A stretch of 64,000 nt of DNA from Xestospongia muta (GCA_963693285.1 OY848918.1:6887876-6951875); one strand, 5' to 3'; counted from the stretch's first letter, positions 34,406-47,210 are shown. A program made the numbers and translations. Notes: generated by a model not told the origin, from the sequence alone.

Positions 34406-35363
34406 CATTAAATAACATTGGGTGGAGCTCAAAATAAACCAGGGTGTACTTTTATGTTCTCTTAGCTGAACACTATCAAGAAGAGGTCAAAGGAATCTTG
34501 ATAAAATGTGTGAATATAATATTGATTCCCTTAATTAATTGACATTATAACTCAAATGAACCATCTACCATATTCATGTAATTCCTGATCTAAATTGCAA
34601 GATGTGGCCCTTATACATTGAATGGAGTAAACATACTTTGACAATATTGTTTCTAAGATTAATAAAAACCTAACAATACCATTGCATTCATATACTTTTA
34701 CAAGAGATCATTAATTACAAACTCATATGACTTGAGTGTTTCCCACGTCAATGCTTACCTTATGAGCTCTACTAACAGCAGCAACCAACCTGAATTTGTA
34801 ATGACTAAGTTATTTCATGAGTAAACAGTAATATTTACTATATATGTACTAGCATGTTTGATAGTCATTAGTGAAGTGTCACTGGAAGTAAATGCTACAG
34901 TACTCCTTTTTCCAGTATGCTGTGATCAGATTATCATTATGTAGTTATCTTATAAACATCTTCAAATGAACATCTATATTTGGTCAATCATTAGTGTTCA
35001 AGAAGTATAAAGAATATAAAAATACTAATACTCAATGTGCATAGATACTTTTTTTGTTCATGTTTCAGCTTCTCACATAGTCTTGTTGTGTTAATAAGAC
35101 GTGTTGCTTGTTACTTTTGAAATTGCTATCAAATAGGTTAAATAGAGTCATTCTATCAGTCATTTTAAATTTACCATTGGCTGAGTAATTACATGGTATA
35201 TAATGGCAACAATTCATTAATGTTTTTGTAACTTAAAATCAATTCTTTAAATGTTGGTTTAAAGATGTATGAGCTAAACTTAGATTTAGCAGTATAGTTT
35301 GAGTCATCAGTATATGTTGGATCTGCTCTTGAGGGAAATTCACTTGTTGTCAATTTTCATTAT
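34406..35363 (-). pseudogene. Duplicated 3' end and downstream flank of the ankyrin gene
   Basis: Near-identical to 61371-62312 over about 950 bp. At 35240-35345 the minus strand carries the last codons of the ankyrin protein (SEFPSRADPTYTDDSNYTAKS-like), with the stop region altered. The copy ends abruptly at about 35363. It brings no ankyrin repeats and cannot be functional. Confidence 0.8.
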
Positions 35364-35599
35364 AGAATTATAGCTTTCTGTATGTTACGTCAGTACATTG
35401 TTAATATTACATATAATAAGACTAGTTGATAATGTTATGAGCTATATTATTTTATTAGTGAAATACTAGCATAGTAATATCTTCCATATCACTGACCAAC
35501 AACATATGATTATTTTCACTAACTGTACCTAGTGTTCCAATATCTTCCATGAGTTCTAGTCAAACCTATCAGTTTATTCTTCTACAGTGGACTAAGTAG

Positions 35600-37140
35600 T
35601 AAACATCACACTGTTTTCTAACTAATATAATAAGTGATGTTTGACAGTAGTCTTGTAGTTAATTGTCTGAGCTATAAATATTCTGTTTAATGTCTCATTA
35701 GTTAGACACAAGAAAGTTCATGGATGCTGGGCCTGTGTGTAATGACTGTCATTGTAATAGGAAACATATCCTTTATGAAAAGTTATTCGTTGACAGTACA
35801 TGAACCCACAATTCATAGTAATTAGTAATCAAAACAGTAGTGTATATACGGATATCCTATATAAATGTTCATCGTTTGATATACATAACAAAATTTGACC
35901 GGATGAGCCAGGATTATAATTACATAACCACAAAAAGACGGAAATTAATAATTAATCATAATTTCTAAGAAATCAATTTTAAACTAACAAAATTTTCCAG
36001 AATACCGTGTGTTATTTTATTTATAGTTACCACAAATTGTGCAAACAACCAATCTATTTTAACAGTGTACTTATCACATCTATTATTATCACATAATTAT
36101 AGGATTGTCCTGTTATTATTACTAACACTGTCACTACACCTCCTGTTACTAACTACACTATATCAGCAGGACAGTCATTTATACAAAGTCTTGATCCTAG
36201 TATAGCTTGTTCTGGTTTGAATCAACCAGTAACTGAAGGAGATACTTACAATGTTAGTGTGTCTGTATTTAATATAATAGGAGCTAATACAACAAGAGCT
36301 GATCCATTTAGTGAGTAAACAAGTTATACTTACTAAATTATCTGTTTGTTTATATAGTTGCTACTTGGTTACGTGATGTTAATGTAGTAGATGATAGTAA
36401 TTCTTCAGCTAAAATACAATATACTACTGCAGACTGTGTATCAGATGTTGAAAACTTATATATTGAATTAATTGTGAAGGATGGTTCTAATATTGTTAAC
36501 TCTACTAGAGCACCATACTCAGCAAATACAAGGGGTATCTTTACACTAGAAGGTTTTCAACTACAACCAAGTACTACATTGTCTTATACTGCACAAGTAA
36601 TGTATGTAACTACTGTTGGAGCAGCTGCTATTGGTAGTTTTATAGTTACCTCTACAACATCAACAACATCTTCAACATCAACAACACCTTCAACATCAGG
36701 TATTACAATATAAGCCATTTCTAAGATAAAAATATTCCTTTTATTCAGCACTATCTTCTCCATTACCAAATCCTAGTGATAGTCCTACAGTTAACTGTAT
36801 GTAATTACAACTAATGTATTATTAATAAAGTGATTTATTAACAGGTTCTGGCTCAATTGGTACAGTGATAACTTTTGGTGTGTCTATTATCACAGCTTTA
36901 TTGATAGCTGTTGTTGTAATAACAGCTATTTTATCCTCTCTTATCACATATTACTGCTGTGTTAGGTCGAAAGAAGGTCATTCTCCTTTAGTTGCAGTTA
37001 CAGCTGGTCCTTATGAGATTCCAGTATCTACTATGGAAGTGTCTTCACTTGAGGTGAATGATAATATGGCATATGGTCATGTGACTATTGATAGTGGGAA
37101 CACATCGACACCTGCTGTTTATGAACCTACTTATATATAA
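35600..37140 (+). pseudogene. Gene C2: 5'-truncated copy of gene C
   Basis: Sequence begins within intron 3 of gene C and retains exons 36103-36310, 36358-36699, 36749-36796 and 36845-37140. These exons are intact and in frame (894 nt): second half of FN3-2, third FN3-like domain, stalk, TM and a tail with MAYGHVTIDSGN, VYEPTYI and a stop. Signal peptide, Ig and first FN3 exons are absent; the left junction abuts ankyrin-derived sequence. Compared with C, one tail codon is missing. It may be transcribed only if joined to another start exon. Confidence 0.8.
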
Positions 37141-37149
37141 ATATATTAT

Positions 37150-38277
37150 TAGTCATATTTTGTGTTATAACTTTCTATCTGAGAAGGTGTATTGCTCTTA
37201 CCAATAATGACAATGATTTCACACACATCTTCTGGAATATATGTTATGTTATAAAGTATATGTTTTAAATCTTTAATTTTTAAGTTAGTGTTCTGTTATT
37301 GATCTTAATGTTCCACCAGTAACTAATTACTCTCTTTATCAATTTGGGTGTCTTTATAATTTCTACTATCTTTTTCCTTGAATAATTGTCCATCAAGAAA
37401 CTCACCCCATAAAACTCTTATTTTAAATGACACATAATATACCCTTACTTCTGCCAATATCATCCTAGTTAATAAACAGTAATCAGTAAGTTTAATGTAT
37501 ACATTGAAACTATATCATTGAAATGCTTCATAGGAAGCTTTATCTTTACAACATTTGATACTGAACTGAGTGGAGATAAATTTATTAATTTAAAAGTTAC
37601 ACTAACATAAAATACTCTATGTAATGACATTGTACAAGTGACAGTGTTATACTCTGAAAAGGAACAAATGTAACTCAGTATAGTAGTAAATTTTTGCATT
37701 TATTAGTAGAGGATACTAAAGGGAAATTTATCGTGATTGAGAATTTAAATCCAGCTACTGAATATCTCTATAATGTTTCAACGTATGATGGAAATAAACA
37801 TATTGGTACTAAATTTAGTAAGAGCTACTCCACCAATGATAGAGGTAGGCCTAATATATGTACATACATTATGTTGTCTTGTTACTACTTTTATAGATAA
37901 TAATTACAGTCTGTACATGTACTCCAAAGTCATGTATATATAGCCTATATTCCTAGCTATTATGTCTCCATTTGTTTCCATATTTATATTCATAAAATTA
38001 TGGTATTGCAGTGAGTGTACTCATCCCTACTATAATGATAGCTATGCTCTCCTTTCTCATCACATATTACTGTTGTGTCAAGTCTAAAGGATGTTACTCT
38101 CCAATAGTTGCTGGTTTTCCTGCTATGTCATACAAGACTGCAGTATCTACTAGTGGTGTGTCATCACTTGAGATAAAAGATAATATGACATGTGGTCATG
38201 TAGCCACTACTAGTGAGAATACACTGACTTCATTAGGTGTAATGAATCAGCAACCACTTACTGTTTTGGATGCGTAA
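37150..38277 (+). pseudogene. Pseudogene D2: second copy of D1
   Basis: Follows C2 as D1 follows C. Broken FN3 half near 37290; FN3 exon about 37534-37844 with an early stop (LKVTLT then TAA) and FIVIENLNPATEYLYNVS; TM/tail about 38000-38277 (SVLIPTIMIAMLSFLITYYCC). The tail reads DNMTCGHVATTSEN: the tyrosine of YGHV is now cysteine. Ends GVMNQQPLTVLDA and a stop. Confidence 0.8.
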
Positions 38278-38289
38278 CAGTTACAGCCA

Positions 38290-39689
38290 CTTCATTATAT
38301 TAAATGTCTACCTTCACATTTCATTGCTGAATAAACACTATTATTAATGTGTATTATATATATCTACTTGTATATTATATAATTGTAAACTAGTTAATTG
38401 TTAGTTACAATAAGAAATGCTGCCAGAGTGTTATAATTGTTTATATAATAATGTGTATACAAGCTGTTAATTAGTCATTATTCAGAGGTGTATCTCTTGC
38501 TATGAATAACTTACCATTGCTGTATACTAATGTGGAGCTTGTGTTAAAGTTGTAAATTATTCACAATTATTGCTTTTGAAGCAGGAGTAACTGTGATTGT
38601 AGAGAAAATAATTTTAATACATGTACTATATTAAATCAATTAACTGTTGAGCTTGACCCTTACAATATCAAATTTAAAATAAACCACACTCTAATACTAC
38701 ATATAATAATTTGGTGAGTCACACAATCCACCATGAAGTAACAAATAAACTATACTCTAATTGAAATGTAGGTCATGTATATTTCTAATGATGGTTTTAA
38801 TCAACACAATCCTGTCATCAGTGTTGTATGCTGTAATAGTTGGTATAAGCTTGTATATACATTTTGAAAGATAATAATAGAAAATGATGCTAACAAAATA
38901 AAACAAATATACTCTTACAAGTATATATAGCTATGGTCATGAACAGACTACAGTGGTTTGTCTATTGCTGCAATGTATATGGGTTTCAAATAACAGTTGC
39001 ACCTCCTTCCTCCCTAAGTTATTTAGCGATATATCACTCCCAGTTTACTTTGAGAAGATCATCAATGTACAGATGTGATAAATGTGGTAACAATATCTCT
39101 GTACTGTATCTGTGGACTATAGTAAACTAAATATTCCATCTTTTACTCATTATATTAGTAGTTTATAAAACCTATATACTTTTTGGAGTTTTACTATATA
39201 TCCACTTACACATAACATCAAGACCAGGTATGTCAGCCAATGTAATTGGTATTATTTTGACCACTGATGTTTCCATCACAGCTACAATATTTGTAATAAT
39301 CTCAGATTATAGAGTTTTCTTCTTTTTAACATGAAATAGAGCTGGCTTAAACCTCTTATATACATAACAAACACAATTGTTACAAGACATGTTAACAACA
39401 ACAGATACATACATATAAACCTGACTACACCAGACTACAATGCTCAATTGTCTCGATATAATAATAATTCAGCATACTGTCTTTAATAACAGTACAGTGT
39501 TCAGTATTGTATCCTCTTTCACATAATCAAGTCAAAAGCAGGACTTCACTCTTGTCTACTGGACCTCCTGCTCATGTGACCTTTGATAACGAAGAAATAT
39601 TTATTACATCATCTAGCTATGACAACAGTTATTTCAGTACATGTAAATAGTTTATTTCCTGTTAATACATTTGTGGTTGTGGATTCAAG
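38290..39689. repeat. 5' flank of gene C3, mosaic of duplicated blocks
   Basis: 38290-38560 matches 59890-60090 downstream of pseudogene K. 38640-39180 matches the upstream block of genes A and B, including TGAGTCA at 38715-38721. 39370-39689 matches the 5' flank of gene C. No gene seen. Confidence 0.65.
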
Positions 39690-42469
39690 ATGTTCATCTT
39701 AGTTTTTCTTCTTCTACTGTCAATATCTGAGAAATGTCTATCAACATCTGTTATATCAGGAGGTTCTTACTGTACTCCATCAGGACAAGGTAGTCACTAT
39801 GCTGTACCTGGTACTGTCATCACTGTGAACTGTTCAGTGGATAACCTTGATAACTTGGACAACTTACTCAAATGGACTATTCCATCATATGATGTACAAA
39901 TTTCTCATTTATATGACAGACGTTATAGTATAGTATATATATGGCCATTTAAGTCCACTGTTATTTCATCTGATAATACTGCCAAGACTACAACAGCATC
40001 ACTACAGATATCAGCAGTTAGTAATTTAGATGGGGCAGTAGTGAGATGTGCTGATGCATCAAATAATATGGCAAGTTGTATACTACAGATATTAAGTAAG
40101 TTCCAGTGTTATCATTAAACACAATGTTACCATGAACTTTCTAGCTGTCCCTAGTCCACCAAATAATCTGAAATGTACTAATATCACCTCCAACTCATTT
40201 ACATTACAATGGAGTCCACCGACTGATAATGGAGGAACATCTATTTCTCATTACAATGTAACTTGGTCTCCTAATTCAGACATCAAAGTCACTGAAGACA
40301 TGTCATTATCTATTACTGGTCTATCACCTAACACTGAATATACATTTACTGTCAGTGCTAATAATTCTATAGGAATTGGAAATGGTACCTCAACGACATG
40401 CACAATACTACAAGAAAGTAAGAAGTTTATAATTATAATCTAAAATTTTGTCTTTATTTTCTTATAAATTGTAGTTCCTCCTGGAGTTAGTACAGTTAGT
40501 GTATGTTTGGATTGGAATATAAATGACAATACAGCTCTGTCTATTAATTATACAGTAAGTATAGCACTGAAAATATGATTGGTCATTTTTAACCAAAATA
40601 CCACAGTCCTTTTCAGTTGCATTAATGCAGCATACTTAAATAAGATACTAAGTGTAAATATCACACTGCTTTCTAACTAATAATAGTTAGACACAAGAAA
40701 TTAAATTTCATAGATGTTGCACCTGTGTGTAATGGCTGTCATTGTAATAGGAAACATATCCTTTCTAAGAAGTTATTTCTTGATAGTACATGAACCACAA
40801 TTCATAATAATTAGTAATCAAAACAGTAGTATAAATATCCTTTCTAAAAAGTACAGTACATCCTTTCTAAAAAGTTACAGTACATGAACCACAATTCATA
40901 GTAATTAGTAATCAAAACAGTAGTGTCGTTTGTTTGATCTACATATAACAAAAATTTGACCGGATGAGCCAGTATTATAATTGCATAACCACAAAAAGAC
41001 GGAATTTAATAATTAATCATAATTTCTAAGAAATCAATTTTAAGCTAACAAAATTTTCCAGATTACCGTGTGCTATTTTATTTATAGTTACCACAAATTG
41101 TGTAAAACAGCCAATCTATTTTAACAGTGTACTTATCACATCTATTATTTTCACATAATTATAGGATTGTCCTGTTATTATTACTAACACTGTCACTACA
41201 CCTCCTGTTACTAACTACATTATATCAACAGGACAGCCATTTATACATATTCTTCATCCTAGTATAGCCTGTTCTGGTTTGAGTCAACCAGTAACTGAAG
41301 GAGATACTTACAATGTTAGTGTGTCTGTATTTAATATAATAGGAGCTAATACAACAAGAGCTGATCCATTTAGTAAGTAAACAAGTTATACTTACTAAAT
41401 TATCTGTTTATTTATATAGTTGCTACTTGGTTACGTGATGTTAATGTAGTAGATGATAGTAATTCTTCAGCTAAAATACAATATACTACTGCAGACTGTG
41501 TATCAGATGTTGAAAACTTATATATTGAATTAATTGTGAAGGATGGTTCTAATATTGTTAACTCTACTAGAGCACCATACTCACCAAATACAAGGAGTAT
41601 TTTTACACTAGAAGGTTTTCAACTACAACCAAGTACTACATTGTCTTATACTGCACAAGTAATGTATGTAACTTCTGTTGGAAGAGCTGCTATTGGTAGT
41701 TTTATAGTTACCTCTACAACATCAACAACACCTTCAACATCAACAACGCCTTCAACATCAGGTATTACAATATAAACCATTTCCAATTAATAATATAAAA
41801 TTACTCCTTTTATTTAGCAGCAATATCTACATCAATATGTTGTATGAAGTCTAAAGGAGGTTATTCATTTTCATCTACTGGTACTCCTGCTCTGTCTGAG
41901 ACTCCAGTATCTACTAGTGGTATGTCATCACATGAGATGAAAGGTAATATGTTAATAAACAATATCTACTTTGAGATTTCAGTTCAGTTAATTTAGTGCA
42001 TTGAAATATTTCTAATTCATGGAAACCTATTTTAACTTATTATGTCATTTTCATTTTTAGTTACCACAAATGTTCTGTCTTCTCCATCTCCTAATCCTAT
42101 TAATAATCCTACAATCAACTGTATGTAATTACAATTAATGTGTATTATTGATAAAGTGATTTATTAACAGGTTCTGGATCAGTTGGTACAATGATAGCTA
42201 TTGGTGTACCTATTATCATTGCTCTAGCAATAGCTGTTCTAATAACAGCTATTTTATCCTCTCTTATCACATATTACTGCTGTGTTAGGTCGAAAGAAGA
42301 TTATTCTCCTTCGTCTATTGTTCCAGCTGCTCTTGACTATGAGACTCCAATATCTACTAAGGATTTGTCATCACTAGAGATAAAAGATAATATGGCATAT
42401 GGTCATGTGACTTTTGGTACCAGTGCGAATACATTGACTCCTGCTGTTTATGAAACTGTTTATATATAA
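39690..42469 (+). CDS. Gene C3: complete Ig/FN3 receptor with an extra stalk exon, 597 aa
   Basis: Exons: 39690-40095, 40145-40417, 40475-40554, 41165-41372, 41420-41761, 41818-41943, 42061-42120, 42171-42469; 1794 nt, no internal stop. Close paralog of gene C with the same domain order. The extra exon 41818-41943 (SICCMKSKGGYSFSSTG, then PVSTSGMSSHEMK) looks like a piece of a cytoplasmic tail exon now placed before the TM; it is phase 1 on both sides, so it can be skipped. Its acceptor is a NAG-NAG pair (TAGCAG), either use keeping frame. TM about 506-532 and YYCCVRSK. Tail: DYETPI (Tyr555), MAYGHV (Tyr575), AVYETV (Tyr592), Tyr596. Surface receptor, ligand unknown. Confidence 0.83.
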
Positions 42470-43429
42470 GTAATTTAGTCATATTTTGTTCTCTTTTGGT
42501 TGTTAATTAATAACAATTTAAACTATAAGTTATATTTTATTGTTTTATTTTTTATATAATATGTATCTACATAGTTGTCACTTTAGTTGTTTCAGAAACA
42601 AAAAGTTCAGAATTTTAAACTTTTAAGTTAGTTAGTCAAAATTCAAAATAGGAAGTAATGTTTTATTAACTTAATGCAGCACTATACTACTATGTTACTA
42701 GTTAATACCTTTTGTTTTAAAAATGTCAATATAGCTTGTTCTAAATTTGCTTTGTTTCAAAGTACCTTCCATAATGCCTATGTATAATATAATATTATTA
42801 ATATATGCTATAAACTCAGTCCATTAATGCTTAGTATAGGTGTGGATGAACTAGACACTCGAGATACTTTATATTGTCTTGCAATTGTACTTGTTACTGC
42901 TATTGTCAATATCAGATATGTCTAAGCTCATCTTTTATACCAGGAGGTTCTTATTGTACTCCATCAGGACAAGATAGTAATTATGTTTTACCTGGTACTA
43001 TCATTGCAGTGAACTGTTCAGTAGATAATCCTAATAACATTACTTGATTGGACTATTCCATCAATAGATGTAGACATCTTTCATGTAATGGTAATCTAAC
43101 AATATATGAAGGGACTATGACCAACCACAGTTTGTTTCTACTGTTATTACTTCCATAAACATTAATAATATTACTAGGACAATCATACCATCATTACAGT
43201 TCCAACCCCATATTGTCAAATTATCTGCTACACTAGTCCATTCAATGCATACTTATAATTATACATAGACCAGAAGCTTTTGCTGTGTCAACCACAGAAT
43301 ATGGAGTGGTAATGTTGGGATGTTTGGATCATAAATCAAACACAGAACTAAAAAAACTGAGATGGATATTGCCACAACTTGATAATATGTGCATGTACAT
43401 TCTACCTGTACTCTATAGAGTGGTTGCAC
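42470..43429 (+). pseudogene. Intergenic stretch with a decayed Ig exon
   Basis: 42470-42890 is AT-rich and empty. 42900-43165 preserves a gene C-type Ig exon in pieces: GGSYCTPSGQDSNYVLPGT, IIAVNCSVDNPNN, then a stop, then WTIPSIDVD. It lacks an intact signal peptide. It ends just before the DNA transposon. Confidence 0.6.
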
Positions 43430-44320
43430 GGAAGTAATTATTGAGAGGAGGTGCATCCTGTAACGAGTGCATTCCAGAGCAACGGTTGCTATGCGCCATG
43501 TTGGGAGTCAAGCTATACTGCACTGTACTGCACGTTAATACATGTGAGAATGCTTAAGCTGTCAGAATATGTAGCTGATCTCTCTTTGGATGGAAGAGAG
43601 AGGTATCAGAAGAAATTACAATGTGTACAGCTGTTATCAGATCCACATGGAAGAGTGGAGTAGAGAACCAGAGCAACTTCCCCCATGATCAGCTGGAGTG
43701 ACATCATGCTCTACATGGTCTCTACTCCCAGTCCTCATACAAAAGAAACAATAAAGGTAATAATTTATTAGTAAATTTAGTAATATTGTTACAAGGCATG
43801 GAAAGAAATGTTGGACTCTGAGGCTTTGTTGTCACTGGTTGGGTACATGACCTTGCTTTGCACTGTTGTGAAGTTTCTTCAGGTCACTCAAGATTGCTTG
43901 TAAAAGGAAAGGTAAGAAACAATGATTAAAATGGTAGTATAACCTTATGGTTCAGGTGAAGCACTCACAAAGGGTAACTGCCTCATCACTTTTGCCATGA
44001 GTGGTGATTGATGAAGAAGGTACAGTGTTAGCTACTCACTGTACCTGTATGGCTGGGTACATTTTATTTTCACTGATTGATAATATTATGATTAAATTAT
44101 TAGCCTAGGAGAAGCTTGTTCTCATATTGCTTCAATTTTGACATCTGTTTTGAAAGCAGTAGGGCCAAGAAAGGAATCTGGGCAAGAGTCATGTACCTCT
44201 CGGTCATGGAACGATGATATTTTGTGATTGTGAACTTGAAGCATGCCCAATACAATAGTTCCATTGTAATTGCTTAAGAATATGAAGACCACCTAAAGGA
44301 AAGTGGATATGTCTTAGTTG

Positions 44321-44851
44321 CCGTAAATTTCCGAAATCATCTCATCAAAAGAAGTCTCTGAAACAATAATTAGTTATTCAAAATAATCAAAATTTAAATT
44401 AATCCTGTGAAGCAACAGATGGGCACAAGTTAATAAGTGCACAACATACAGAGATAATTTTATCAATATTTGAAACATCAATCTATTTATCCATCCATCC
44501 ATCCATTCATCCATCCATTCATTCATTGATGAGTCTGGTCAGCAATTAATGAAATTGGAATAACATTTTGTAGAACACAGTATTTTTGTTTTAATCCGTA
44601 AATTTCCGAAATCATCTCATCAAAAGAAGTCTCTGAAACAATAATTAGTTATTCAAAATAATCAAAATTTAAATTAATCCTGTGAAGCAACAGATGGGCA
44701 CAAGTTAATAAGTGCACAACATACAGAGATAATTTTATCAATATTTGAAACATCAATCTATTTATCCATTCATCCATCCATTGATGAGTTTGGTCAGCAA
44801 TTAATGAAATTGGAATAATGTTTTGTAGAACACAGTATATTTGTTTTAATC
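44321..44851. repeat. 275-bp tandem duplication inside the transposon
   Basis: 44321-44595 and 44596-44851 are near-identical copies starting CCGTAAATTTCCGAAATCAT. They differ mainly in the length of a CCAT run. The right copy overlaps the 3' end of the transposase frame, so the left copy duplicates the transposase end. Confidence 0.9.
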
Positions 44852-46212
44852 TGCCAATAAGTTGTTCAACATGTATTCTTACTAGTGAGAGTTCATGGCT
44901 CCAGTCAATTTCAACTTTTTCTAATTGTTGTTTCCCTCTTGTAAAGGAAGGGGTTTCACCTCTGCCATAGCTATGCAGACATGATCTTGGCATGTGAACC
45001 CTCGATCAATTCACACAATGTCTCCTGTGATTAATTCAAAATGTAAAAAAGATAACCTAATAAATTAATAATACCTGGTAGCAAGAAATTTATTATATTT
45101 GATTGCTCAAACTCCTTGTCAGAGATCCTTCCTCCGGTACATTTAGAGATGAAAGATATAGTTCCTTGGGGTGTGATGCCAACGAGAAACTTCACAATTG
45201 AATGGTGTTTATAATTGTTCCAAACTTGACATACGTTAAATCATTGAAGGATGAATGCCAAAACAAAGAGTGATCTCTTTAATGCAAAAATTCTGTCTTA
45301 TCTTCAGAAAGAAAACAACAAGCATTATATATTTTGATAACTTCGTTCCTTCACATAGATCAGGTTTAATTAAATCTAATAATCCTTCAAAAACACACCA
45401 ATTGTGTAGTCCTAAATTGATAAAAATTGTGGAACTTTTTGATAGTCACCACCTTATAAATTACCTGTGTAGTATTTGAAATTTCTTTCAAAAACTCTAG
45501 TGATAAGTACAATCTTTGAGCTTCTGGGGTGATTGATTTCTCAACAATTTCTGTCTGGGTACTGATGGTTGTTGTTGATCTTATATTTTCAGTCTGGGAG
45601 CCAACACTTTCTCTTATAACACCTGCGGTCTGGCAGCCAATACTCTGTGTTATGACATCTATAGTCTGGGAGCCAACTGAAATAACAGACATTAAATGAT
45701 GCAGAATAGATATACATACAAACATACCAGTGTCTTCCTCTTCAATATCTTCTACTGCCGCTTTTTCTTGTGGCTGTGCTACTTCTTCCATCATAATCCT
45801 TCTCCTTTTCAGTCTCCCTTCTAACTAATTATATCAATTCACTCGATCTATTCCATACAAATAACATTATATTAAAGCTAAGCTACTGAAGGACTATACC
45901 TGTTGACTGAGGGCTATATATAGTTGTTGGGCTGTCCAGTTTTAAAGTAGGAGCCCAATCAATAGGCCTGCAGAAATTATTCCCGGAAGTAATAAAAGAA
46001 TAATAGGTAGTCAAGAGAATAAAGAATAATTCTGGAATAATAGGGATGAATATTGTGACCATGCCTACCACGTGTAAACGTGTAAATTTGTCAGTGGCTA
46101 AGTTGAGTGAGTGCCTCCTTGTTGAGGAAGACAACTTAGACGAGGAGACATCTGCAGGTGGGAAAACCACTGTACTGAATTACCGAACTGGGCATCAGCA
46201 GTACGTCAGGTG

Positions 46213-46347
46213 TTCTTGATATTACCATCATCTGCAGAAGCTGAACGTGCCTTCTCAATTCTATCTAACTGCTTTAAAGACACCCAGGAGTCTGCCTTAC
46301 AAGATTACATTGAGGCATCATTGATGTTACAATATAATGGAAGATAG
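46213..46347 (+). mobile_element. hAT transposase C-terminal dimerisation fragment
   Basis: The frame reads FLILPSSAEAERAFSILSN then CFKDTQESALQDYIEAS, LMLQYNGR and a stop: the hAT C-terminal dimerisation pattern (P.S.aeAERaFS.L). Only the end of the protein is present. It sits on the opposite strand inside the ISL2EU-like element, so it probably inserted there. Confidence 0.8.
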
Positions 46348-46905
46348 ACTAACATCTTTTCTGTATTCATATTGAAAACACTCTTTTTCTGCATCTCTTT
46401 TGTTTGAATCAGAATAGTTTTTTACTGTAAACCATTTGGGAATAATACAGGAATAATGGACAAATATTTTGGGAATAAAGGAATAGAATAATAGGCAGGT
46501 TTTTGGGAATGATTTTCTCAGACCTACCAATCAATGGTGATGGCTTCCCTACATTATTCACAATCAATACAAACTAATACTTATAATTATTATTACCTGA
46601 TATAAACTGATCAGAACAGATCCAGCTATTTTCAGGATTTCACTATTTTCTGTTAATTTTAGCTAGCCAAGCTAAGTACCTCTTCTCAGACAGGAGTCTG
46701 GTACTCTCTCCCTGGTGAGAAATTATCCTAGGTATTCTATAATAGCTTTTTCCCCCTTTTCAGCTCTACTGTTAGTCTGTTACAGCCAACTACACAGCAC
46801 GTATGACCCATGCTGTACTACTTGACTCCCAATATGGCGGATAGCAACCGTTGCTATGGAATGCACCGCCTGAGTCCGCCTCTCGATAATTACTACCATT
46901 TCACA

Positions 46906-47210
46906 TACTGTAGATCATTCTTTTAAAAATGGAGAGCTAGCAAAGAATGCAAATTATTTGAAGTCAAAACCATGCAAACTAACTAGTTAGCTTAGAAGAT
47001 CTTCAAGATTATGCAAGCAAGGCATATTAACTGTAAAGAAATATATTCATGTGCCAAAAAAATTATATTTCAATAACAATAATATACTTTGAAAACCTAC
47101 TAATAAGATTATAAAAAGATTATAAAATAATAAACCAGTGTTATACCATGTATAATTAACTATCTACAAATAGGTTAGGTAATAGTAAATGCATGTATTA
47201 AAATAATCTA
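46906..47210. other. Region between the transposon and the 3' end of gene I
   Basis: AT-rich, presumably the 3' untranslated region of gene I; no other feature seen. Confidence 0.4.

Larger units (their letters stand above)
43432..46905 (-). mobile_element. Decayed ISL2EU/Harbinger-like DNA transposon, about 3.5 kb
   Basis: Terminal inverted repeats of about 100 bp: 43432-43535 and the complement of about 46800-46905, both with GTAATTAT.GAGAGG, GTGCATTCC, GCAACGGTTGCTAT and TTGGGAGTCAAG. The minus strand holds a broken DDE_Tnp_4 transposase: KHHSIVKFLVGITPQGTISF, KCTGGRISDKEFEQ, a short intron, DRGFTCQD, then FTRGKQQLEKVEIDWS, VRIHVEQLIGRLK. Upstream pieces include a VGSQT/STQTE-rich region (45794-45480) and LGLHNWCVFEGLLDLIKP. 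Frameshifts, stops, an internal tandem duplication and a nested hAT fragment make it inactive. The DDE_Tnp_4 assignment follows from the family patterns; a THAP domain was not seen. Confidence 0.75.
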
